Assembly: GCA_013396755.1 (NCBI GenBank)
Contig: VWZF01002523.1
Location: forward strand, 248,001 to 312,000
DNA length: 64,000 nucleotides
Source of the DNA: Sclerurus mexicanus
Taxonomy: Eukaryota; Chordata; Aves; Passeriformes; Furnariidae
Direction: 5' to 3'
Positions 10,606-22,700 of the stretch are shown here, one piece after another. Position 1 is the stretch's first letter. Each line of letters begins with the position of its first letter. The position numbers were made by a program, and so were the translations under genes. Under the pieces are notes generated by a model. The model did not search any database and had not been told where the DNA came from. It worked only from the letters and a program-made list of their open reading frames with translations.

Positions 10606-11673
10606 ATGGAGACGTGGTGCCGGCGCAGCGCGGCATTCGACGGCGTGCCCCAGCCGGCAGCCTACTGCCCTGACTGGATGGCACAGCTCCCTGACGCCTT
10701 GCCCCTCTCCCGCCTCTCCATCCCTGGCACCCACGACTCCCTCAGCCTGTTCGGCGGCCGGCGCCTGCGGTGCCAGAGCTGGGGCCTGGAGGCCCAGCTG
10801 GCGGCCGGCATCCGCTTCCTGGACGTGCGCTGCAAGCTGTCGCGGGGCGAGCTCCGAGTGTACCACCTGTGCACCTTCCAGCGGGCCAGCCTGCGCGGCG
10901 TCCTGCGCCGCACCCTGCGCTTCCTCCGCGCTCACCCCGGCGAGGCCGTGCTGATGCGCATCAAGGAGGAGCTGCCCGTCTTCTCCCGGCCTGGCTTCGC
11001 CGCCCAGCTGCATCGCTGTCTGCTGGAGGAAGGACAGGGCTCTGTGTGGTGCCAGGAGGAGGTGCCAACACTGGGCCAGGTGCGTGGGAAGATTGTGGTG
11101 CTGGAGGCGCTCAGGCGGGAGGTGCTGGGCATCCCCTACGAGCAGCTGAGCATCAGCGACGCCTGGAACGTGCTGTCACTGGAGCGCAAGTGGGCCCGGG
11201 TGCGGCGGCACCTGGAGAAGGCGGCTGATGGGGACCCCGCCACTATGTACCTCACCTTCTGCTCTGGCAATGGGCTCTTCACCTGCCCCGAGGAGGTGGC
11301 CCGCGTTGTGAACCCCCGCTGCTACCAGCACCTGCGGCGCCGGGGCAGGCAGCCCGTGCGCTGGGGGATAGTCATCATGGACTTCCCCGGCGCTGGGCTG
11401 CTCCGGCTCATCGTGGAGAGCAATGGCCTGCAGGCCAGTGGACACAGCACAGCAGTGCCCGGCACACCCACGGTACCCCCGCGGCAGCGCTGTGGCAGAG
11501 GGCACAGACTCCGCAGCCGGCACAGCTCCGCTCGCTGCCCGCGCCGGTGTCCATCAGGACGGACACTGCTCCCAGCCCCGCGCCTCTGCCGAAGGACTTC
11601 ACTGCCCGTAGAGCCAAAGCGGGTTTTGAGGGCTTGTAGAGCACCAGGAAGCCTTCGAGTGACGATGGTGTGA
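10606..11673 (+). CDS. PI-PLC X-domain phosphodiesterase of bacterial type
   Basis: A 355-codon frame from the ATG at 10606, which has a good Kozak context (GGCATGG). An acceptor-like CAG at 10556-10558 precedes it, so an upstream non-coding or coding exon is possible; the frame stays open back to 10432. The protein resembles secreted bacterial phosphatidylinositol-specific phospholipase C: WMAQLPDALPLSRLSIPGTHDS near residues 24-45, FLDVR near 71-75, RVYHLC near 84-89, GKIVVLEALR mid-protein, and WGIVIMDF near 253-260. By alignment to Bacillus PI-PLC (His32, Asp33, Asp67, Arg69, His82, Asp274) the equivalents His43, Asp44, Asp73, Arg75, His87 and Asp259 are all present, which predicts an active enzyme cleaving PI or GPI. 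It is unlike vertebrate PLCXD1-3, which read SIPGSHD. The last roughly 75 residues are Arg/Pro-rich with no domain. From this start there is no obvious signal peptide. Confidence 0.85.
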   Translation: METWCRRSAAFDGVPQPAAYCPDWMAQLPDALPLSRLSIPGTHDSLSLFGGRRLRCQSWGLEAQLAAGIRFLDVRCKLSRGELRVYHLCTFQRASLRGVLRRTLRFLRAHPGEAVLMRIKEELPVFSRPGFAAQLHRCLLEEGQGSVWCQEEVPTLGQVRGKIVVLEALRREVLGIPYEQLSISDAWNVLSLERKWARVRRHLEKAADGDPATMYLTFCSGNGLFTCPEEVARVVNPRCYQHLRRRGRQPVRWGIVIMDFPGAGLLRLIVESNGLQASGHSTAVPGTPTVPPRQRCGRGHRLRSRHSSARCPRRCPSGRTLLPAPRLCRRTSLPVEPKRVLRACRAPGSLRVTMV

Positions 11674-11892
11674 CAGTGGCAGAGGCGTCAGAAGAGGGCT
11701 GGCAGCTGTGTCTGGAGCTGCCCCCTGCACACCACTCTGCCTGGAGGAGCCAGGTATGGTGCTGGGCCAGCCAAATCCCCACAGCACGGCAGAGATGGGT
11801 GGGGGGAGAAGGTCCTGCCTCACCTCCTTTTGGGCCAGTGAGTCCTCCCAAAATACTTCTGCAAAAAAGATACCCTTTTCCTTTCAAGGGTA

Positions 11893-11904
11893 AATAAAAA
11901 TAAA
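11893..11904 (+). terminator. Tandem poly(A) signals of the PI-PLC-like gene
   Basis: Two consecutive AATAAA hexamers (11893-11898 and 11899-11904) lie about 220 bp downstream of the stop codon. They are the expected 3' end of the PI-PLC-like transcript. Confidence 0.6.
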
Positions 11905-14900
11905 AATAAGCTAGGAAAGCACTCCCTATGTTACCTTGCCATTTCCTATCAGAAAAGTGCAGAAAAGACCTGTTGCTTTTGCTGCTCAGATGTGAAGGAG
12001 CCTGTATGCCTCTGCCCATTGCCAAAGCACAGTTAAATTGGTGTCTCTGACCATCTTGCTCTTTAAAGCAGAGCTGCAAGAGGTCAGAGGAGGAGGAGTT
12101 AATTTCAAAGATGACAACAAATGGTTAGGAACATCCTTCCCCTTGTTATTTTAGCTTTTGTTTTTTCTTGCAGGGGCTTGCCCCAAAAGTCAGGACTCTT
12201 AGGGAGAGCCAACTTCAGCAAGTGCTGCCGACCCTGTGTATGCAGAGCTGGATGGCCACAGCAGCATCTATTCAGAGGGGGTTACCCCATCCCCAGGGTG
12301 ACACACCCAGGGAATGCTGCACCGGGCAGAGTCCAGTGGTTTGCAACAGCATGGGCAGTGTGGACAGGGCTGTTTGTAGATCCACGAACACAAAGTGCTT
12401 GAGACATAAAAAACACTTTGAAACCAGTGCCAGTGCCTGCCCTCCCTGCAGATATTAAACCGGCAATTAAAATATACTGGAAAATCAAATGAGAGAGTAG
12501 TTCCTTGGAGCAGAAAGATAACCAAGATCTCAGGGCAGAAATCAAACTGCTGTGTGCTGAAGCAGGGAGGTGGGAAAGAGAAGAGGAACTCTTTTAAAAG
12601 AGAAAAGCTCAGCCCTGGCCTGCCAAAAGATGAAGGATGTCCTCAAAGATGCTTCTGTCTCAGAGGAAAACACGGCTGGGCACAGTGCCTGCCAGAGGGG
12701 ATGCCGTAGGATTTCCTGGCCAGAGGAGAGGATGTTTTTTGCTCCACAGAGGCTGGCCCTGGCTTCAGACACAGCTCTTGGTGCTGAGCATGTTCATCTG
12801 CTGTGCCAGGGAGGGGAGCAGGCAATAGTACACAGCGGGTGACAGGTGGCAGACAGAGGAATCTGTCTCTGGGATTGCTCTGTGAGACAGGAGAAAATTG
12901 AAATCTATGCATTAAACCGGACATGTGACAAAAGCACTGGTGATGTTTGGGGTGGTGGTGCCCTGCTCTATCGGCAGCTGCCAATGACTCCACCACTTGG
13001 GTTGCCTCTGTACTAAGCCAGCGTGACAGCTCTAGGTATTGCTGTCGTGCTGAGAAGATGGGTGCCATCTAGAGAAGGCCAGGCAGGTCAGTGGCTGGCT
13101 CGGTTTCCAGGGATTCACAGTGCCATGGGGAGCCAGGCAGAGCACAAGCAGAGCAGTCACTGTTCCCAGGAACAGCTCTGCAGGCTGGGTGGTTCTGCTG
13201 TCACTTAGGGCAAGGACTGCCTGCATGCCTGAAGGGCTGCCCTTGGATGTGGCACATCCCTGGAGCTGCACTCCAGCACACTGTACCCACCCTGTGCCCT
13301 GGCTTGCTGGCAGGGCAGAAGTGCTGGGATTCCCCAGGTGGGCAGAGTCACTTGTTTATGCCCTACCACACAAGCAGTGAGATAACATGAATGTTGCCTA
13401 CGCCCTTGGCATCCTGTTTGGCAAAACCTTATCTGTGCCACCCACGTGTGGCTGCTGCCAGGTGCCGGGGAGCTAGCAAGGCAGCATAGGCAGGGCTACC
13501 CAAGTGGCCATGATGCCCAGTGAAAAGGCACCACTGGCTTGGCAGTGAAGGGCGGTAGTCAGAAAGCTGTCCTACAGCTGATATCAAAGAAGCATCTCTG
13601 AGAGGGACTGGGTGTGGTGGGCAGGAGTGATTTGCCCAAAACTACCTCTGTATTCCACAGCTGGGGCTGCCCCAGTGCTGCAAGGTCCCTGTGGGTGGGG
13701 GGTGCAGGGCCACCACTGTCCCTGGACTGTCTTGGAAGCATCCCTTTCCTTCTGGTCCTGACTAATCCTTGAAGTCGTCTCACCCCTCCAATCCAAGGTG
13801 GCACTCATAATGCATCTCCCTGTGTCCAAACTCTAAAATTGCGAGAAAGCTTTTATCAGATGCTGGTCTCCTCCATCATCATCTGAGGAGGGTCCAGCTG
13901 CTGGGGTTGTGTGCTGGGTATTGTGCTGGGAGACTTGTCCAAAGGCACCCTGGAGCTCAGGGACAGCCTTGGGGTCAAACACTCCCTGGGGACCTCTGGT
14001 AGAGGTCATCCCCTGATCATCCCCTTCCTGTGCTCAGGAGATGTCTCTATAGCTTCAGAGGGAGCCATCCCAAGTCTCCAAGGAGGAATGGAGGGATGGC
14101 AGCAGCAGGGCTGTACCCCAGGAGTGTGGGTCCTCACCAGTACCATGCTACACTGCCAAAGGGGTGCCTTCAGGTGCCTCCTTGCTCCAGTGGGCTGCTG
14201 AGCCCTCCACAGGGCTGAGGGGGCTCCCCAGGAAGGTGCTCCCTGTATCGCCGGCAGCAGCTGAGCCGGACAGGCTGTGTCAGAGTGACTCGGTTCCTCT
14301 GCGGTTTGCCTGGGGACATTGCACAAGGAGGGGAACAGGCTGTGCCACCGTGGGGCAGGATCCTCTGCTGTAAACAACACACACCCATGCCCCTTCCCCA
14401 GAGACAGAGCCTGTGGCAGGGCTCTCAGGGGAGAGAGAGCATCACCTGTGTCTGTTGCTCAGCACTGGGGCACAGCAAAGGAGGCACATGTCCATTCCAG
14501 ATCCCTGGGTCCAGAGGGACAGTGAGGAGGTGACACAAGAAAGTATCTTTGTACCCACTCCCTCATGTCCATGCGGAGCAAAGCCCTGGCTTGCAGCTTC
14601 CGCTCTGCCCTTGGAGGGGTGGCCAAGGGCACAGGACTCACCATCTTGCCACCTGGGAAATCCCTGTGCTACTCAGGCAGGGACAGGCCCTTCCTTGGTA
14701 AGCAAGGCAGCAGGAACACAGTAGGAGTACGTGTCCTGCAGCATCCTGAATCCCTTCCAGGGAAGCCAACCTTGGAAACCAACTGATATGTAAGAGGGCC
14801 CCCAGTGATTAACCAGCAACCAGCAGAGCTCATTCGAGTCTTCTCTCCCTCCTACCATGTGTAGCTTTTTCCACTACCTGCAGAGCAACCCTCAGTATCT

Positions 14901-17900
14901 ATCCTCCCATATTGAACCCCCTTTCTGAGCCCAGGTACCTGTGGGCATAAGGTACCAGCCCCCACAAAAAGCTTTGAACTTGGCCACATACTACCCTTTG
15001 CAGCAGCAGCCATTTCTGAGTCTCAGGCACCTTGATTCCGTTTTTAAAGCAATACCAGAAACTATTTGTAGTTACAAAAATAAAGGTGGGAATGCTTTTT
15101 TTTCTACTACTCTACCCTACCATGTTAGGTTTCAGCAGAAGTGAAACTGGCAAGGGCACAGCCTGCTCTCTTCTCAGGCCATGCACCCACAAACACCTCT
15201 CTGAGTCCCAGCAGGTGTCTTATCAGTGGGAGAGACAGCTCCCACCCTGGCCAGGTGACCCTCAGCATTTGAAGATGCTCTCCTGTCCCAGCAGCTGCCT
15301 CTCAGCCTCTCTGCCTGCCTGGCTGCTTCTTCCCTTGCTGTAATTGATCACCCTCGACAGATGAGCTGCTAGAAAGTGAGTGCTCGTGAATTACTGGACA
15401 TACAGACTCATCCTCAGCAATTCCATAAAAATAGACAACTGCAGTAAAAGATGTTACAAGGAAGATATCCAGAGACAGGAACTGAGTTTCATTTGTATTG
15501 GCCAAGTATAAAGTAATTGTAGTGGGTTATGACTTTAGTGGGATGGGTTCCTCCTTTTGTTTAGAATGAGTCCCAGTGGAGCATCATCAATTTCTTTGGA
15601 ACTGGAAAATGCATGTGACCTGCATGGCTCCTGCTTGGCTTTAGCTGGAAGTGAGCAGAGTAATTTCTGCAGAAACCCCTGCCAAAGCAATTTTACTTAT
15701 GAGCAGAATGGGATAAGGAAAGATTTATGATGATTCAAGAATGATCCAAGGGGAGGTGGACATAATTAGGCATATTCCTGAAACTCTGGTGGAAGTTTCT
15801 AATGGATGCGAACAAGTCAGGGGAAGTTCCTCTGGCATATTCTTGGACCCTTCTCATAAAGACAGGAAAATACATTGTGTAAGCAATTGATATAGGAGGA
15901 TTCACAGTCAGAGCAAAAAGCCTGCGTGCAAGGAAAGCACCCTGCACAAGAGCTGGGAGGCTGCAAGCCACGGTCCCACTCAGCTCCCGTGGGACTTCAT
16001 CACACCTCATCCTTTTCTGTCTTCTGACCAGCAGTGTGGGCACTGCCACAAGGACATGGTAGGTCAGAGAGGTCTTGGTGCCCTGGGCACCATGGGCTGG
16101 GGCTGGACCCTTCCTGGGGGGCACTTCTCCACCTCCTGTGGGGCTCAGGCAATCCTGGCTGGATGTGGGTCAGCTCCTGTGGTTGTCAAATCCCCATGGC
16201 GGTGTGGGGCTGCACCCACCTCCCAAGCCACGGTACTGGTGCTGAACTAAATCCCACCAGGGCCATGGCCAGTGCTGACCCTGCTGTTCCCCTCCAGCCG
16301 CAGGCTGAGAGAAGGGTTTTTCAGGGTGGGAGAGACCTGTGGCAAGGGAGGCAGCAGTGTGGGGCAGGATGTGGGCTGGCAGCGGGACTGGGGTGGGAGG
16401 GGAAGAGGCCAAGGGCAGGGAGCAATGCTTTGCAGGCTCAGAGGAAGTGTGAGCACCACTGCCCACCGAGGGCCACACATGCCTGGCACTGTCGCTGGCT
16501 GGGTAAGGTGCATCTGCGGCACCGACATGGTAGGTCCTGCTCCTTTCCTTGGGGATGACTCAGGGTCTGTCTGGCAAAGGGAATTAGAGGAGGGCAGGGC
16601 TGTGGGCAGGCACTGAGAGGAGCCAGTGCCACTGTCAGGGGCTATGGGAGACTGCTCTGGAGACACCCTGCCCGGGTGACCCCAGGCGCACAGGGCACTG
16701 CCGCTGCAGAGGCTTATGCCAGCCCTGGATGGGCGGGAAGGGGTTGGGGGCCTCAGGACATGCCCTGGACTCAGGGGCTTCCCAAGAGTGAACTGCATTG
16801 GCCAGCAGTGTCTCCCCCACTGTCCAGCTGTGCTGCAGGCACAGCCGCTTGAAGTGCCTCACTGCGGGAACCCTTTCTGCAACAGAGCAACCTGGCTGGC
16901 AGCACCATTTGTGCCTATGTGTGAGCTGGCACAAGCAACGTGCCCTCATGTCTACCAGGACTGTCTGGCAGCAGTGTGGGTGCATGCATGAGCCCCTTGG
17001 AGTGTGCATGCTCACAGCTCCCTCCATCAGGGCACTGCTGTGGGACTGCAATCTGCTGGGAGGACATGGACTCTGAGCTCTCGTGGCATCTACCTGGGCA
17101 TTGCTGCCATCACATGGGGTAAGTCACCTGCCACCCACTCAGTAAGTCCAGCGTGACTCTGCTGCTGAGGAGTCTGCAGGTCCAGGAAACTGGAGAAGGG
17201 CAGCAATGTTATTTTGGAGAGTCATCAGTCACAACCCTCGTGGCTGCCAGCTCCAGGGCTAGATTCTCCTGGGCCGGGAGGGTGCTGTGTCTGCTGCGGC
17301 CAGCCTCCTCCACGCAGTCCACACTCCCCCAGGAAGGGCTCGGCCATGTGTGGGGTCCCTGCAGGGTGCCTGGTTCCCCACATGCAGCACAGCAGTTGGT
17401 GTGCTGTACTGTGAACTGGAGAAAGGCAGCAGCTGCTCTATCCACTGCCTACACCCATGGCAGTGCTGTGGAGTTGGGCATGGACTTAGGCAACAGACCA
17501 CAGGTGCAAAGGTTGGGAGCACAGCTGGGGCAGCACCACAGAGTTAAAGCTGCTAAGTGACATCAGAAGAAGAAATCAAAGTAGAAAATAATTTGGGTTT
17601 GCTGCCTGTAGGATATTTTCTTCACATGCTGTCACTGCACAGAGCAAAAACCTGCTGGTGCCTGCTCTGTCCGTGGAAATCCTCTGTGAGCTATTTTCCA
17701 AAGGATCTTCTGTGACTGAGTTAAGGAACAGAAATGAGGCAAATGCAGAAGTGTTAGAAGGAATCGGAGACTCTGAAGGGAAGACAAAAGTGCAAAGACA
17801 GCCTGAGTGGGGAGGGTGCTAAGCATCACGCTGGGAATATGTATCGGGACTGCCAGGGTTGAAATACAGGAAAACAGCACCCACCTGGTGGGTCAGCTCC

Positions 17901-19357
17901 AAGTGGGGCAAGGAGAGGTAACATAAGGCAGGGGAGATGAGCTGTGCTGTCTGTGTTACTGGTGAAGCTGGAGGAAAAAGATAGGAGAGCATGTGAAAGA
18001 TGGGCACATAGTGGATGAGCTTCCTCGGTCCTTCTCAGTTTGGCGATGGGTGTGAGAGTAGCAGGCGGCTGCCCTGAGCCATGCTCGGAGGCAGTGAGGG
18101 CCAGGAGGAGAGTGGTGGGAACTGAGGATGGGGCAGGCTCCCAAGAGGTACCCTGAGCTCCTGTCCTGCAGCCCCAAATTCCCAAAGGGTAAAGTGGAGG
18201 GCTGTTGTGGGGAACCACATTTTCCTCAGCTTCAATTTTGTTGAATAAGGTGGATAGTTTGCTCTTTCACAAGGAAAATCAGACAAATTATGGGAATTTA
18301 CTTAGAAAAATATATAATTATTGACCAAACTACATCTCTAATTAGACTTGAGGAGCCTTACATTTGCATCTAATCTGTGATGCCCAGACCTTTGTCTGCA
18401 TAACCACAGTGTCATATGCTCTTCTGAGATACAGGGTACCCCAGGCTGGTAGTTTGGAGCAAACTTTGATTCCCATCTCACTTTCTGCACAAATGAAGAC
18501 ATGATGCCCATACCATATCAGCTGTTGTGGAGATACCTACTTCTGGGGAGAAGGGAGGAAGCTCTTTTTTTGTGCCTAAAACCCTTTGATTGCGTAAAGT
18601 TGTGGTGTGAAATGTAGTAAATAAGAGCAGGGTTTCAGCAAAGCACTCTTCATTTCTGGGTGTGGGTTCCAGTTAATCTCTGGCCTTGCTCTGCCTGATG
18701 GGCATGACCAGGACATAAGCTTGACTTTTGTAAGATCTTGTTTTGCAACACTGAGTTTTACAAGACTCCTCAGACCATCTCTAGCTCAGATGAGTGGGTT
18801 GGGATCCAAATGCTTTTGGGGGTGAGGACATACTTGTTGCTCTGCCTTGCTCCAATCTGACTCTCATGTAGCAGTGTAAAGCAAGAAAACTGAAGTGGTA
18901 CACTTCTGCACTCAAGGCAGGAACCATGTTTAAAGAACCATCTTGAAGTGGGGTTTTCCCCTTTGGGAAACTTTTGTGGGCAGGGGAACAGGGCCATGGG
19001 GCTGGGCTTTCAGTCCTTGTGCTGGAGGAGGGGTTGGCATCACCACTTGGGGCTCTTCTGCCACCTGCACTCTGCCTGCTCCATCCCATGCTGCCCTCTG
19101 TCTCAGCCTTCACCTTGTCTCCCCCACCATCCTCATCCTTGTGCCATCCCCCTCAGTTTTCAGCAACTTCTGCCATGCCCAATCCACCCAGGTCTATGTG
19201 TACCCTCAGAGCACCATTCTTGTTCCTCACTCAGGTGATCACTGACATTTCTTGGCCCTGAAGCCAGGCTTAGCCCACCCTCATGTCCCAGGGGATCCTA
19301 TCCCTGACCTGGCTCCATCCTTTCTGCATTGATCCCAGACCTCACCTTCTCTCACAG
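11905..19357. other. No coding exon recognised; should contain SELP 5' exon(s)
   Basis: I found no homologous exon in this 7.5 kb. The SELP lectin exon begins in phase 1, as in mammals, where a preceding exon encodes the signal peptide. That small exon, and the SELP promoter, most likely lie in this interval, but no candidate combining an ATG, a hydrophobic run and a phase-1 donor was convincing. Long open frames such as minus 15735-16124 and minus 16247-16798 lack recognisable domains. Confidence 0.45.
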
Positions 19358-19747
19358 GCATAGTGTTGTGGGAGGAGGTGGGTGCCTGGAAGTACTACTA
19401 CAGTGACCGAGGGGACTACACATGGGAGCAGGCCAGGAATTACTGTCAGACCTTCTTTACTGACCTGGTGGCGATACAGAATAAGGAGGAGATTGAGTAC
19501 CTCAATGAGAACCTGCCCCGCCATGAGCGCTACTATTGGATTGGCATCCGCAAGCTGGGAGGTGTCTGGACATGGGTGGGCACCAGGAAGGTACTGACAA
19601 AGGAGGCAGAGAACTGGGCAGCTGGGGAGCCCAACAATCGCCGCTCCAACCAGGACTGCGTGGAGATCTACATCAAGCGTCCACAGCAGTCGGGCAAGTG
19701 GAACGACGAGCCCTGCAGCCGGAAGAAAAAGGCACTGTGCTACAAGG
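19358..19747 (+). CDS. SELP: SELP exon: C-type lectin domain
   Basis: This exon encodes the whole lectin domain in 130 codons, with acceptor CTCACAG and donor GTGAGT. Signature segments are TDLVAIQNKEEIEYLN, YYWIGIRK, WTWVGTRK, EAENWAAGEPNN, DCVEIYIK and GKWNDEPC. The calcium-site residues equivalent to human Glu80, Asn82, Asn105 and Asp106 are kept, but the Glu88 equivalent is Gln (SNQDC where human has NNEDC). Of the remembered PSGL-1 contacts, Tyr48, Arg85, Glu92 and Tyr94 are kept, while His108 is Pro and His114 is Lys. Confidence 0.95.
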
Positions 19748-22700
19748 GTGAGTAGGGGGACTGTGGCCCAGACCTGGATTGGGTGGGCTGGGAACCACCG
19801 GGGTGGCCAGCAGGGTGGCCTGTACATCCTCTGTGTGCACAGCCTCCTGCCAGCCCTCCTCATGCAGCCAGCGCGGCGAGTGCGTGGAGACCATCGGGAG
19901 CTACCGCTGTGAGTGCTACCCTGGCTTCTATGGCCCTGAGTGCCAATATGGTAAGCCATCCACTCCCATCCCTCCCTCACTGCTGGAGAGCCTGAAACTT
20001 GGTGGCAAAGTGGGCAAGTTCCCTGTGCTCCTAATAAGCTGGCAATGCCCTGTCTCTCCTAGTTGTGCAGTGTGCTGAGCTGGAGCCCAAGGGAGCGCGT
20101 ATGAACTGCAGCCATCCCTACGGAAACTTCAGCTACAACTCCACCTGCATGTTTGGGTGCCAGGAGGGGTTGAAGCGGCAAGGGGTGGACATGCTGCGGT
20201 GCCTGCCTTCCCGGGAGTGGTCAGCAGACATCCCCATCTGCACAGGTGGGACATGACAGGGACTCAGGGATGTGGCATTGATGCTTTGGGGGGACCAGCA
20301 GTACATGCCCAGTGCTGCTCAGGCAAGTCTTTGCCACGCCCCTGCCCTTTGTAGAAGCATCTTCTGGTGCTGCATGAGGGAAGCGATTCCCTCATGAGGC
20401 TGCAATGGGCAGAGCAGCTGTGAACTCTGGATAAGCTCCCTGCTCTGCCTGGCTGTCCCAGTGCCCTTGCTCACTGTCCTGAATCCCACCCAGATATCAG
20501 CACCCTTTGTGCACCAAGCAAGGAGTCAGGACAGTGTCTTAGGACCTCTGTCAACCCAGTGGCACTGTCTTCATCTCCTCAAGCCCACCCTGATCTGCCT
20601 TGGGAAGGTGCTTGGCATCTTGGGGGCCCTCAGGAAAAAGAGGAGCTGCTGTCCTGCAGCCAGGGGAAAGGGTTATCCTGGCAGGGCTGGGCCACATTGA
20701 GTGTGGACAAGGACCTGTGGAACGTGGTTAGATATAAGCTGCAAGAGACAGAGCATGGCAGGAAGCCACAAAGTTGTGGCTGTGGTAAGTTATGCTGCAG
20801 GGGCAGCGAAAGTCTTCCTGTTGGCGGCTTGAGGGCTTGCAGCCAGGCACCAGGCATCTTAGAGAAGGGCTGGGCTTTTTCTGGGGGTGTGAGAGCCTTG
20901 CTCCACCTTTCCTGTGCCACAGCCTTGCACAAGGATGGGACGAGTCAAGGACTGGAGCAGACACAGGACAAAACTGGGGACCCTCTGGATTGGGAGACCC
21001 AAGAGAAGCTGTCAGGGGCCAAGTAGTATCTCTGTACATAAATTCTTTAAAAAGAAAGCTTGCCTTGAAGTTAGTGCTGCCAATGATGCCTGTGCAAGGT
21101 GTGCCTGTGGTCCAACCCAGGTCTTGCTTTAGGCAGCAAAGCTTTCTGCAGTTAAGGGGAACAGTCATGAAGATGTGATGTGACTAGCCTGTAGCCAGCA
21201 TCCCCAGCAGGGGCAGAAGCTGATTCCCAGTTTTGTGGAAGTCCTTCCCAGACAAGCTGGGCTGTGCCTACCTGGTCCAGGCTTTTCAAGTTCACAGAGG
21301 CTTGTTTTCCTAGTTAATTTGTTTTTTTCTGCTGGCTGTTGTATGATTGATTTTTGTTTTTTGCAAAGAATCAGATGAGTCAGTCAGTTGCTTGTGCTGA
21401 TAACAAAGCAGTATTAGCAAGCACTGCCAGTTGGGCTTACTCCAAAAACGAGCTGTGGCAAGGCTGATGGTGCTGTGAGCGCTGTGAAGGACAAGGCTGC
21501 CTGCCCTGTCTTAAACCCTGCTGTGCCTGCCTGCAGCTGTTGTGTACTCATTGTTGGCTGGCCTCAAAAGGGGCTGGGTCAATTGTTCCCACCTGCATGG
21601 CACGCTCATCAATAGACACCTCTGGGGATTCTGTTGAAAACCAGACTTGCCTGTAAAACAGCTATAAAAGGAAAAGTCTGCTTAGGAAAGTATTTGCTGT
21701 TGGTCTGAAAGCCAGAGGTGCAGCAGATGGGGTGTGTCTTAGCTGGGCTGGGTGATGGGGGTGTTAGATGTCCTCCTGGCACTAACTTGTGGTGGTCCCG
21801 CTGACAGCAGAGCCACTCACCCCAGCAAATGCTGGGTGCTGCCCTGGCATGCAGCAAAGCACACCCTGGCAACAGCCTGGGGAGGCTGGCACACAATGCC
21901 TGTAGCCATTGCAGTCATCCCATCCTGGTCCCTTACAGCCCCAAAGCCACCCCCCTGCCATGGTGACAAGGATGGAGGCAGGTCTCTGACCCATTTAAGG
22001 GAGGGAGGCAAGTAGACTGCAGCACTTGTGATCCTTCATCCCAGGGGCTTTGGCCCAGGGTAGTGCAAAGGATAAACAGGGCTCTGGGAGAGCAGCCACT
22101 GTGTGCTCCTCAGCAAATCATTCACAGAGCAGAAAAATCAGTGTACCAACTACTGTTTTTGAAGAGGTGAGTCTGGGTGAGAAAGGTAAGTCAAAGACAT
22201 ATCACCATAGGTTTGGTTTCCTTTGACTTGGATTCACCCATAATCCATAGATTTAACCACATCTATCCTGCCTCTGAGACCTGCCCTCCCGTTGCAGCCA
22301 TCACCTGCCCTGTGCTCAGTGCTCCAGACTGGGGAGAGATGAACTGCTCCCACCTCCACAGAGACTTCGCCTTTGGCTCCACGTGTACCTTCTCCTGCCA
22401 GATGGGGTTTGCACTGACAGGATCAGAGAGCCACAAGTGCACAGCCATGGGGACATGGACAGGGGAAGCCCCACGTTGTGAAGGTAGAGCTGCTGCCAGA
22501 GTGCAGGGTGTCATTTGCCTTGGGGTGACACTATGATGTTCCCCAGCCCCTTGGTCCCAGAATCTTAGTCTCCCGGTTCCCAAGCTCAGTGTACCTCTTC
22601 ACTCTGCAGCCATCACCTGCCCAGTGCTCAGTGCTCCAGAACGGGGAGACCTGAATTGCTCCCATCTCCATGGCAATTTCACCTTTGGCTCCACATGTGC

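Noticed and set aside
10480..11013. 177-codon minus-strand frame antisense to the PI-PLC-like gene
   Set aside because: Shadow of a GC-rich coding exon; Ala/Glu/Gly-rich with no domain.
10606..11673. Assignment of the PI-PLC-like gene to PLCXD1, 2 or 3
   Set aside because: Those have SIPGSHD and different middle and C-terminal motifs; this protein has GTHDS and bacterial PI-PLC features.
15735..16124. 129-codon minus-strand frame with a varied composition
   Set aside because: It looks more protein-like than its neighbours, but I recognise no family and see no clear splice or promoter context.
17050..17118. Short plus-strand frame with GTAAGT donor as the SELP signal-peptide exon
   Set aside because: It lacks a hydrophobic core, so it does not look like a signal peptide.
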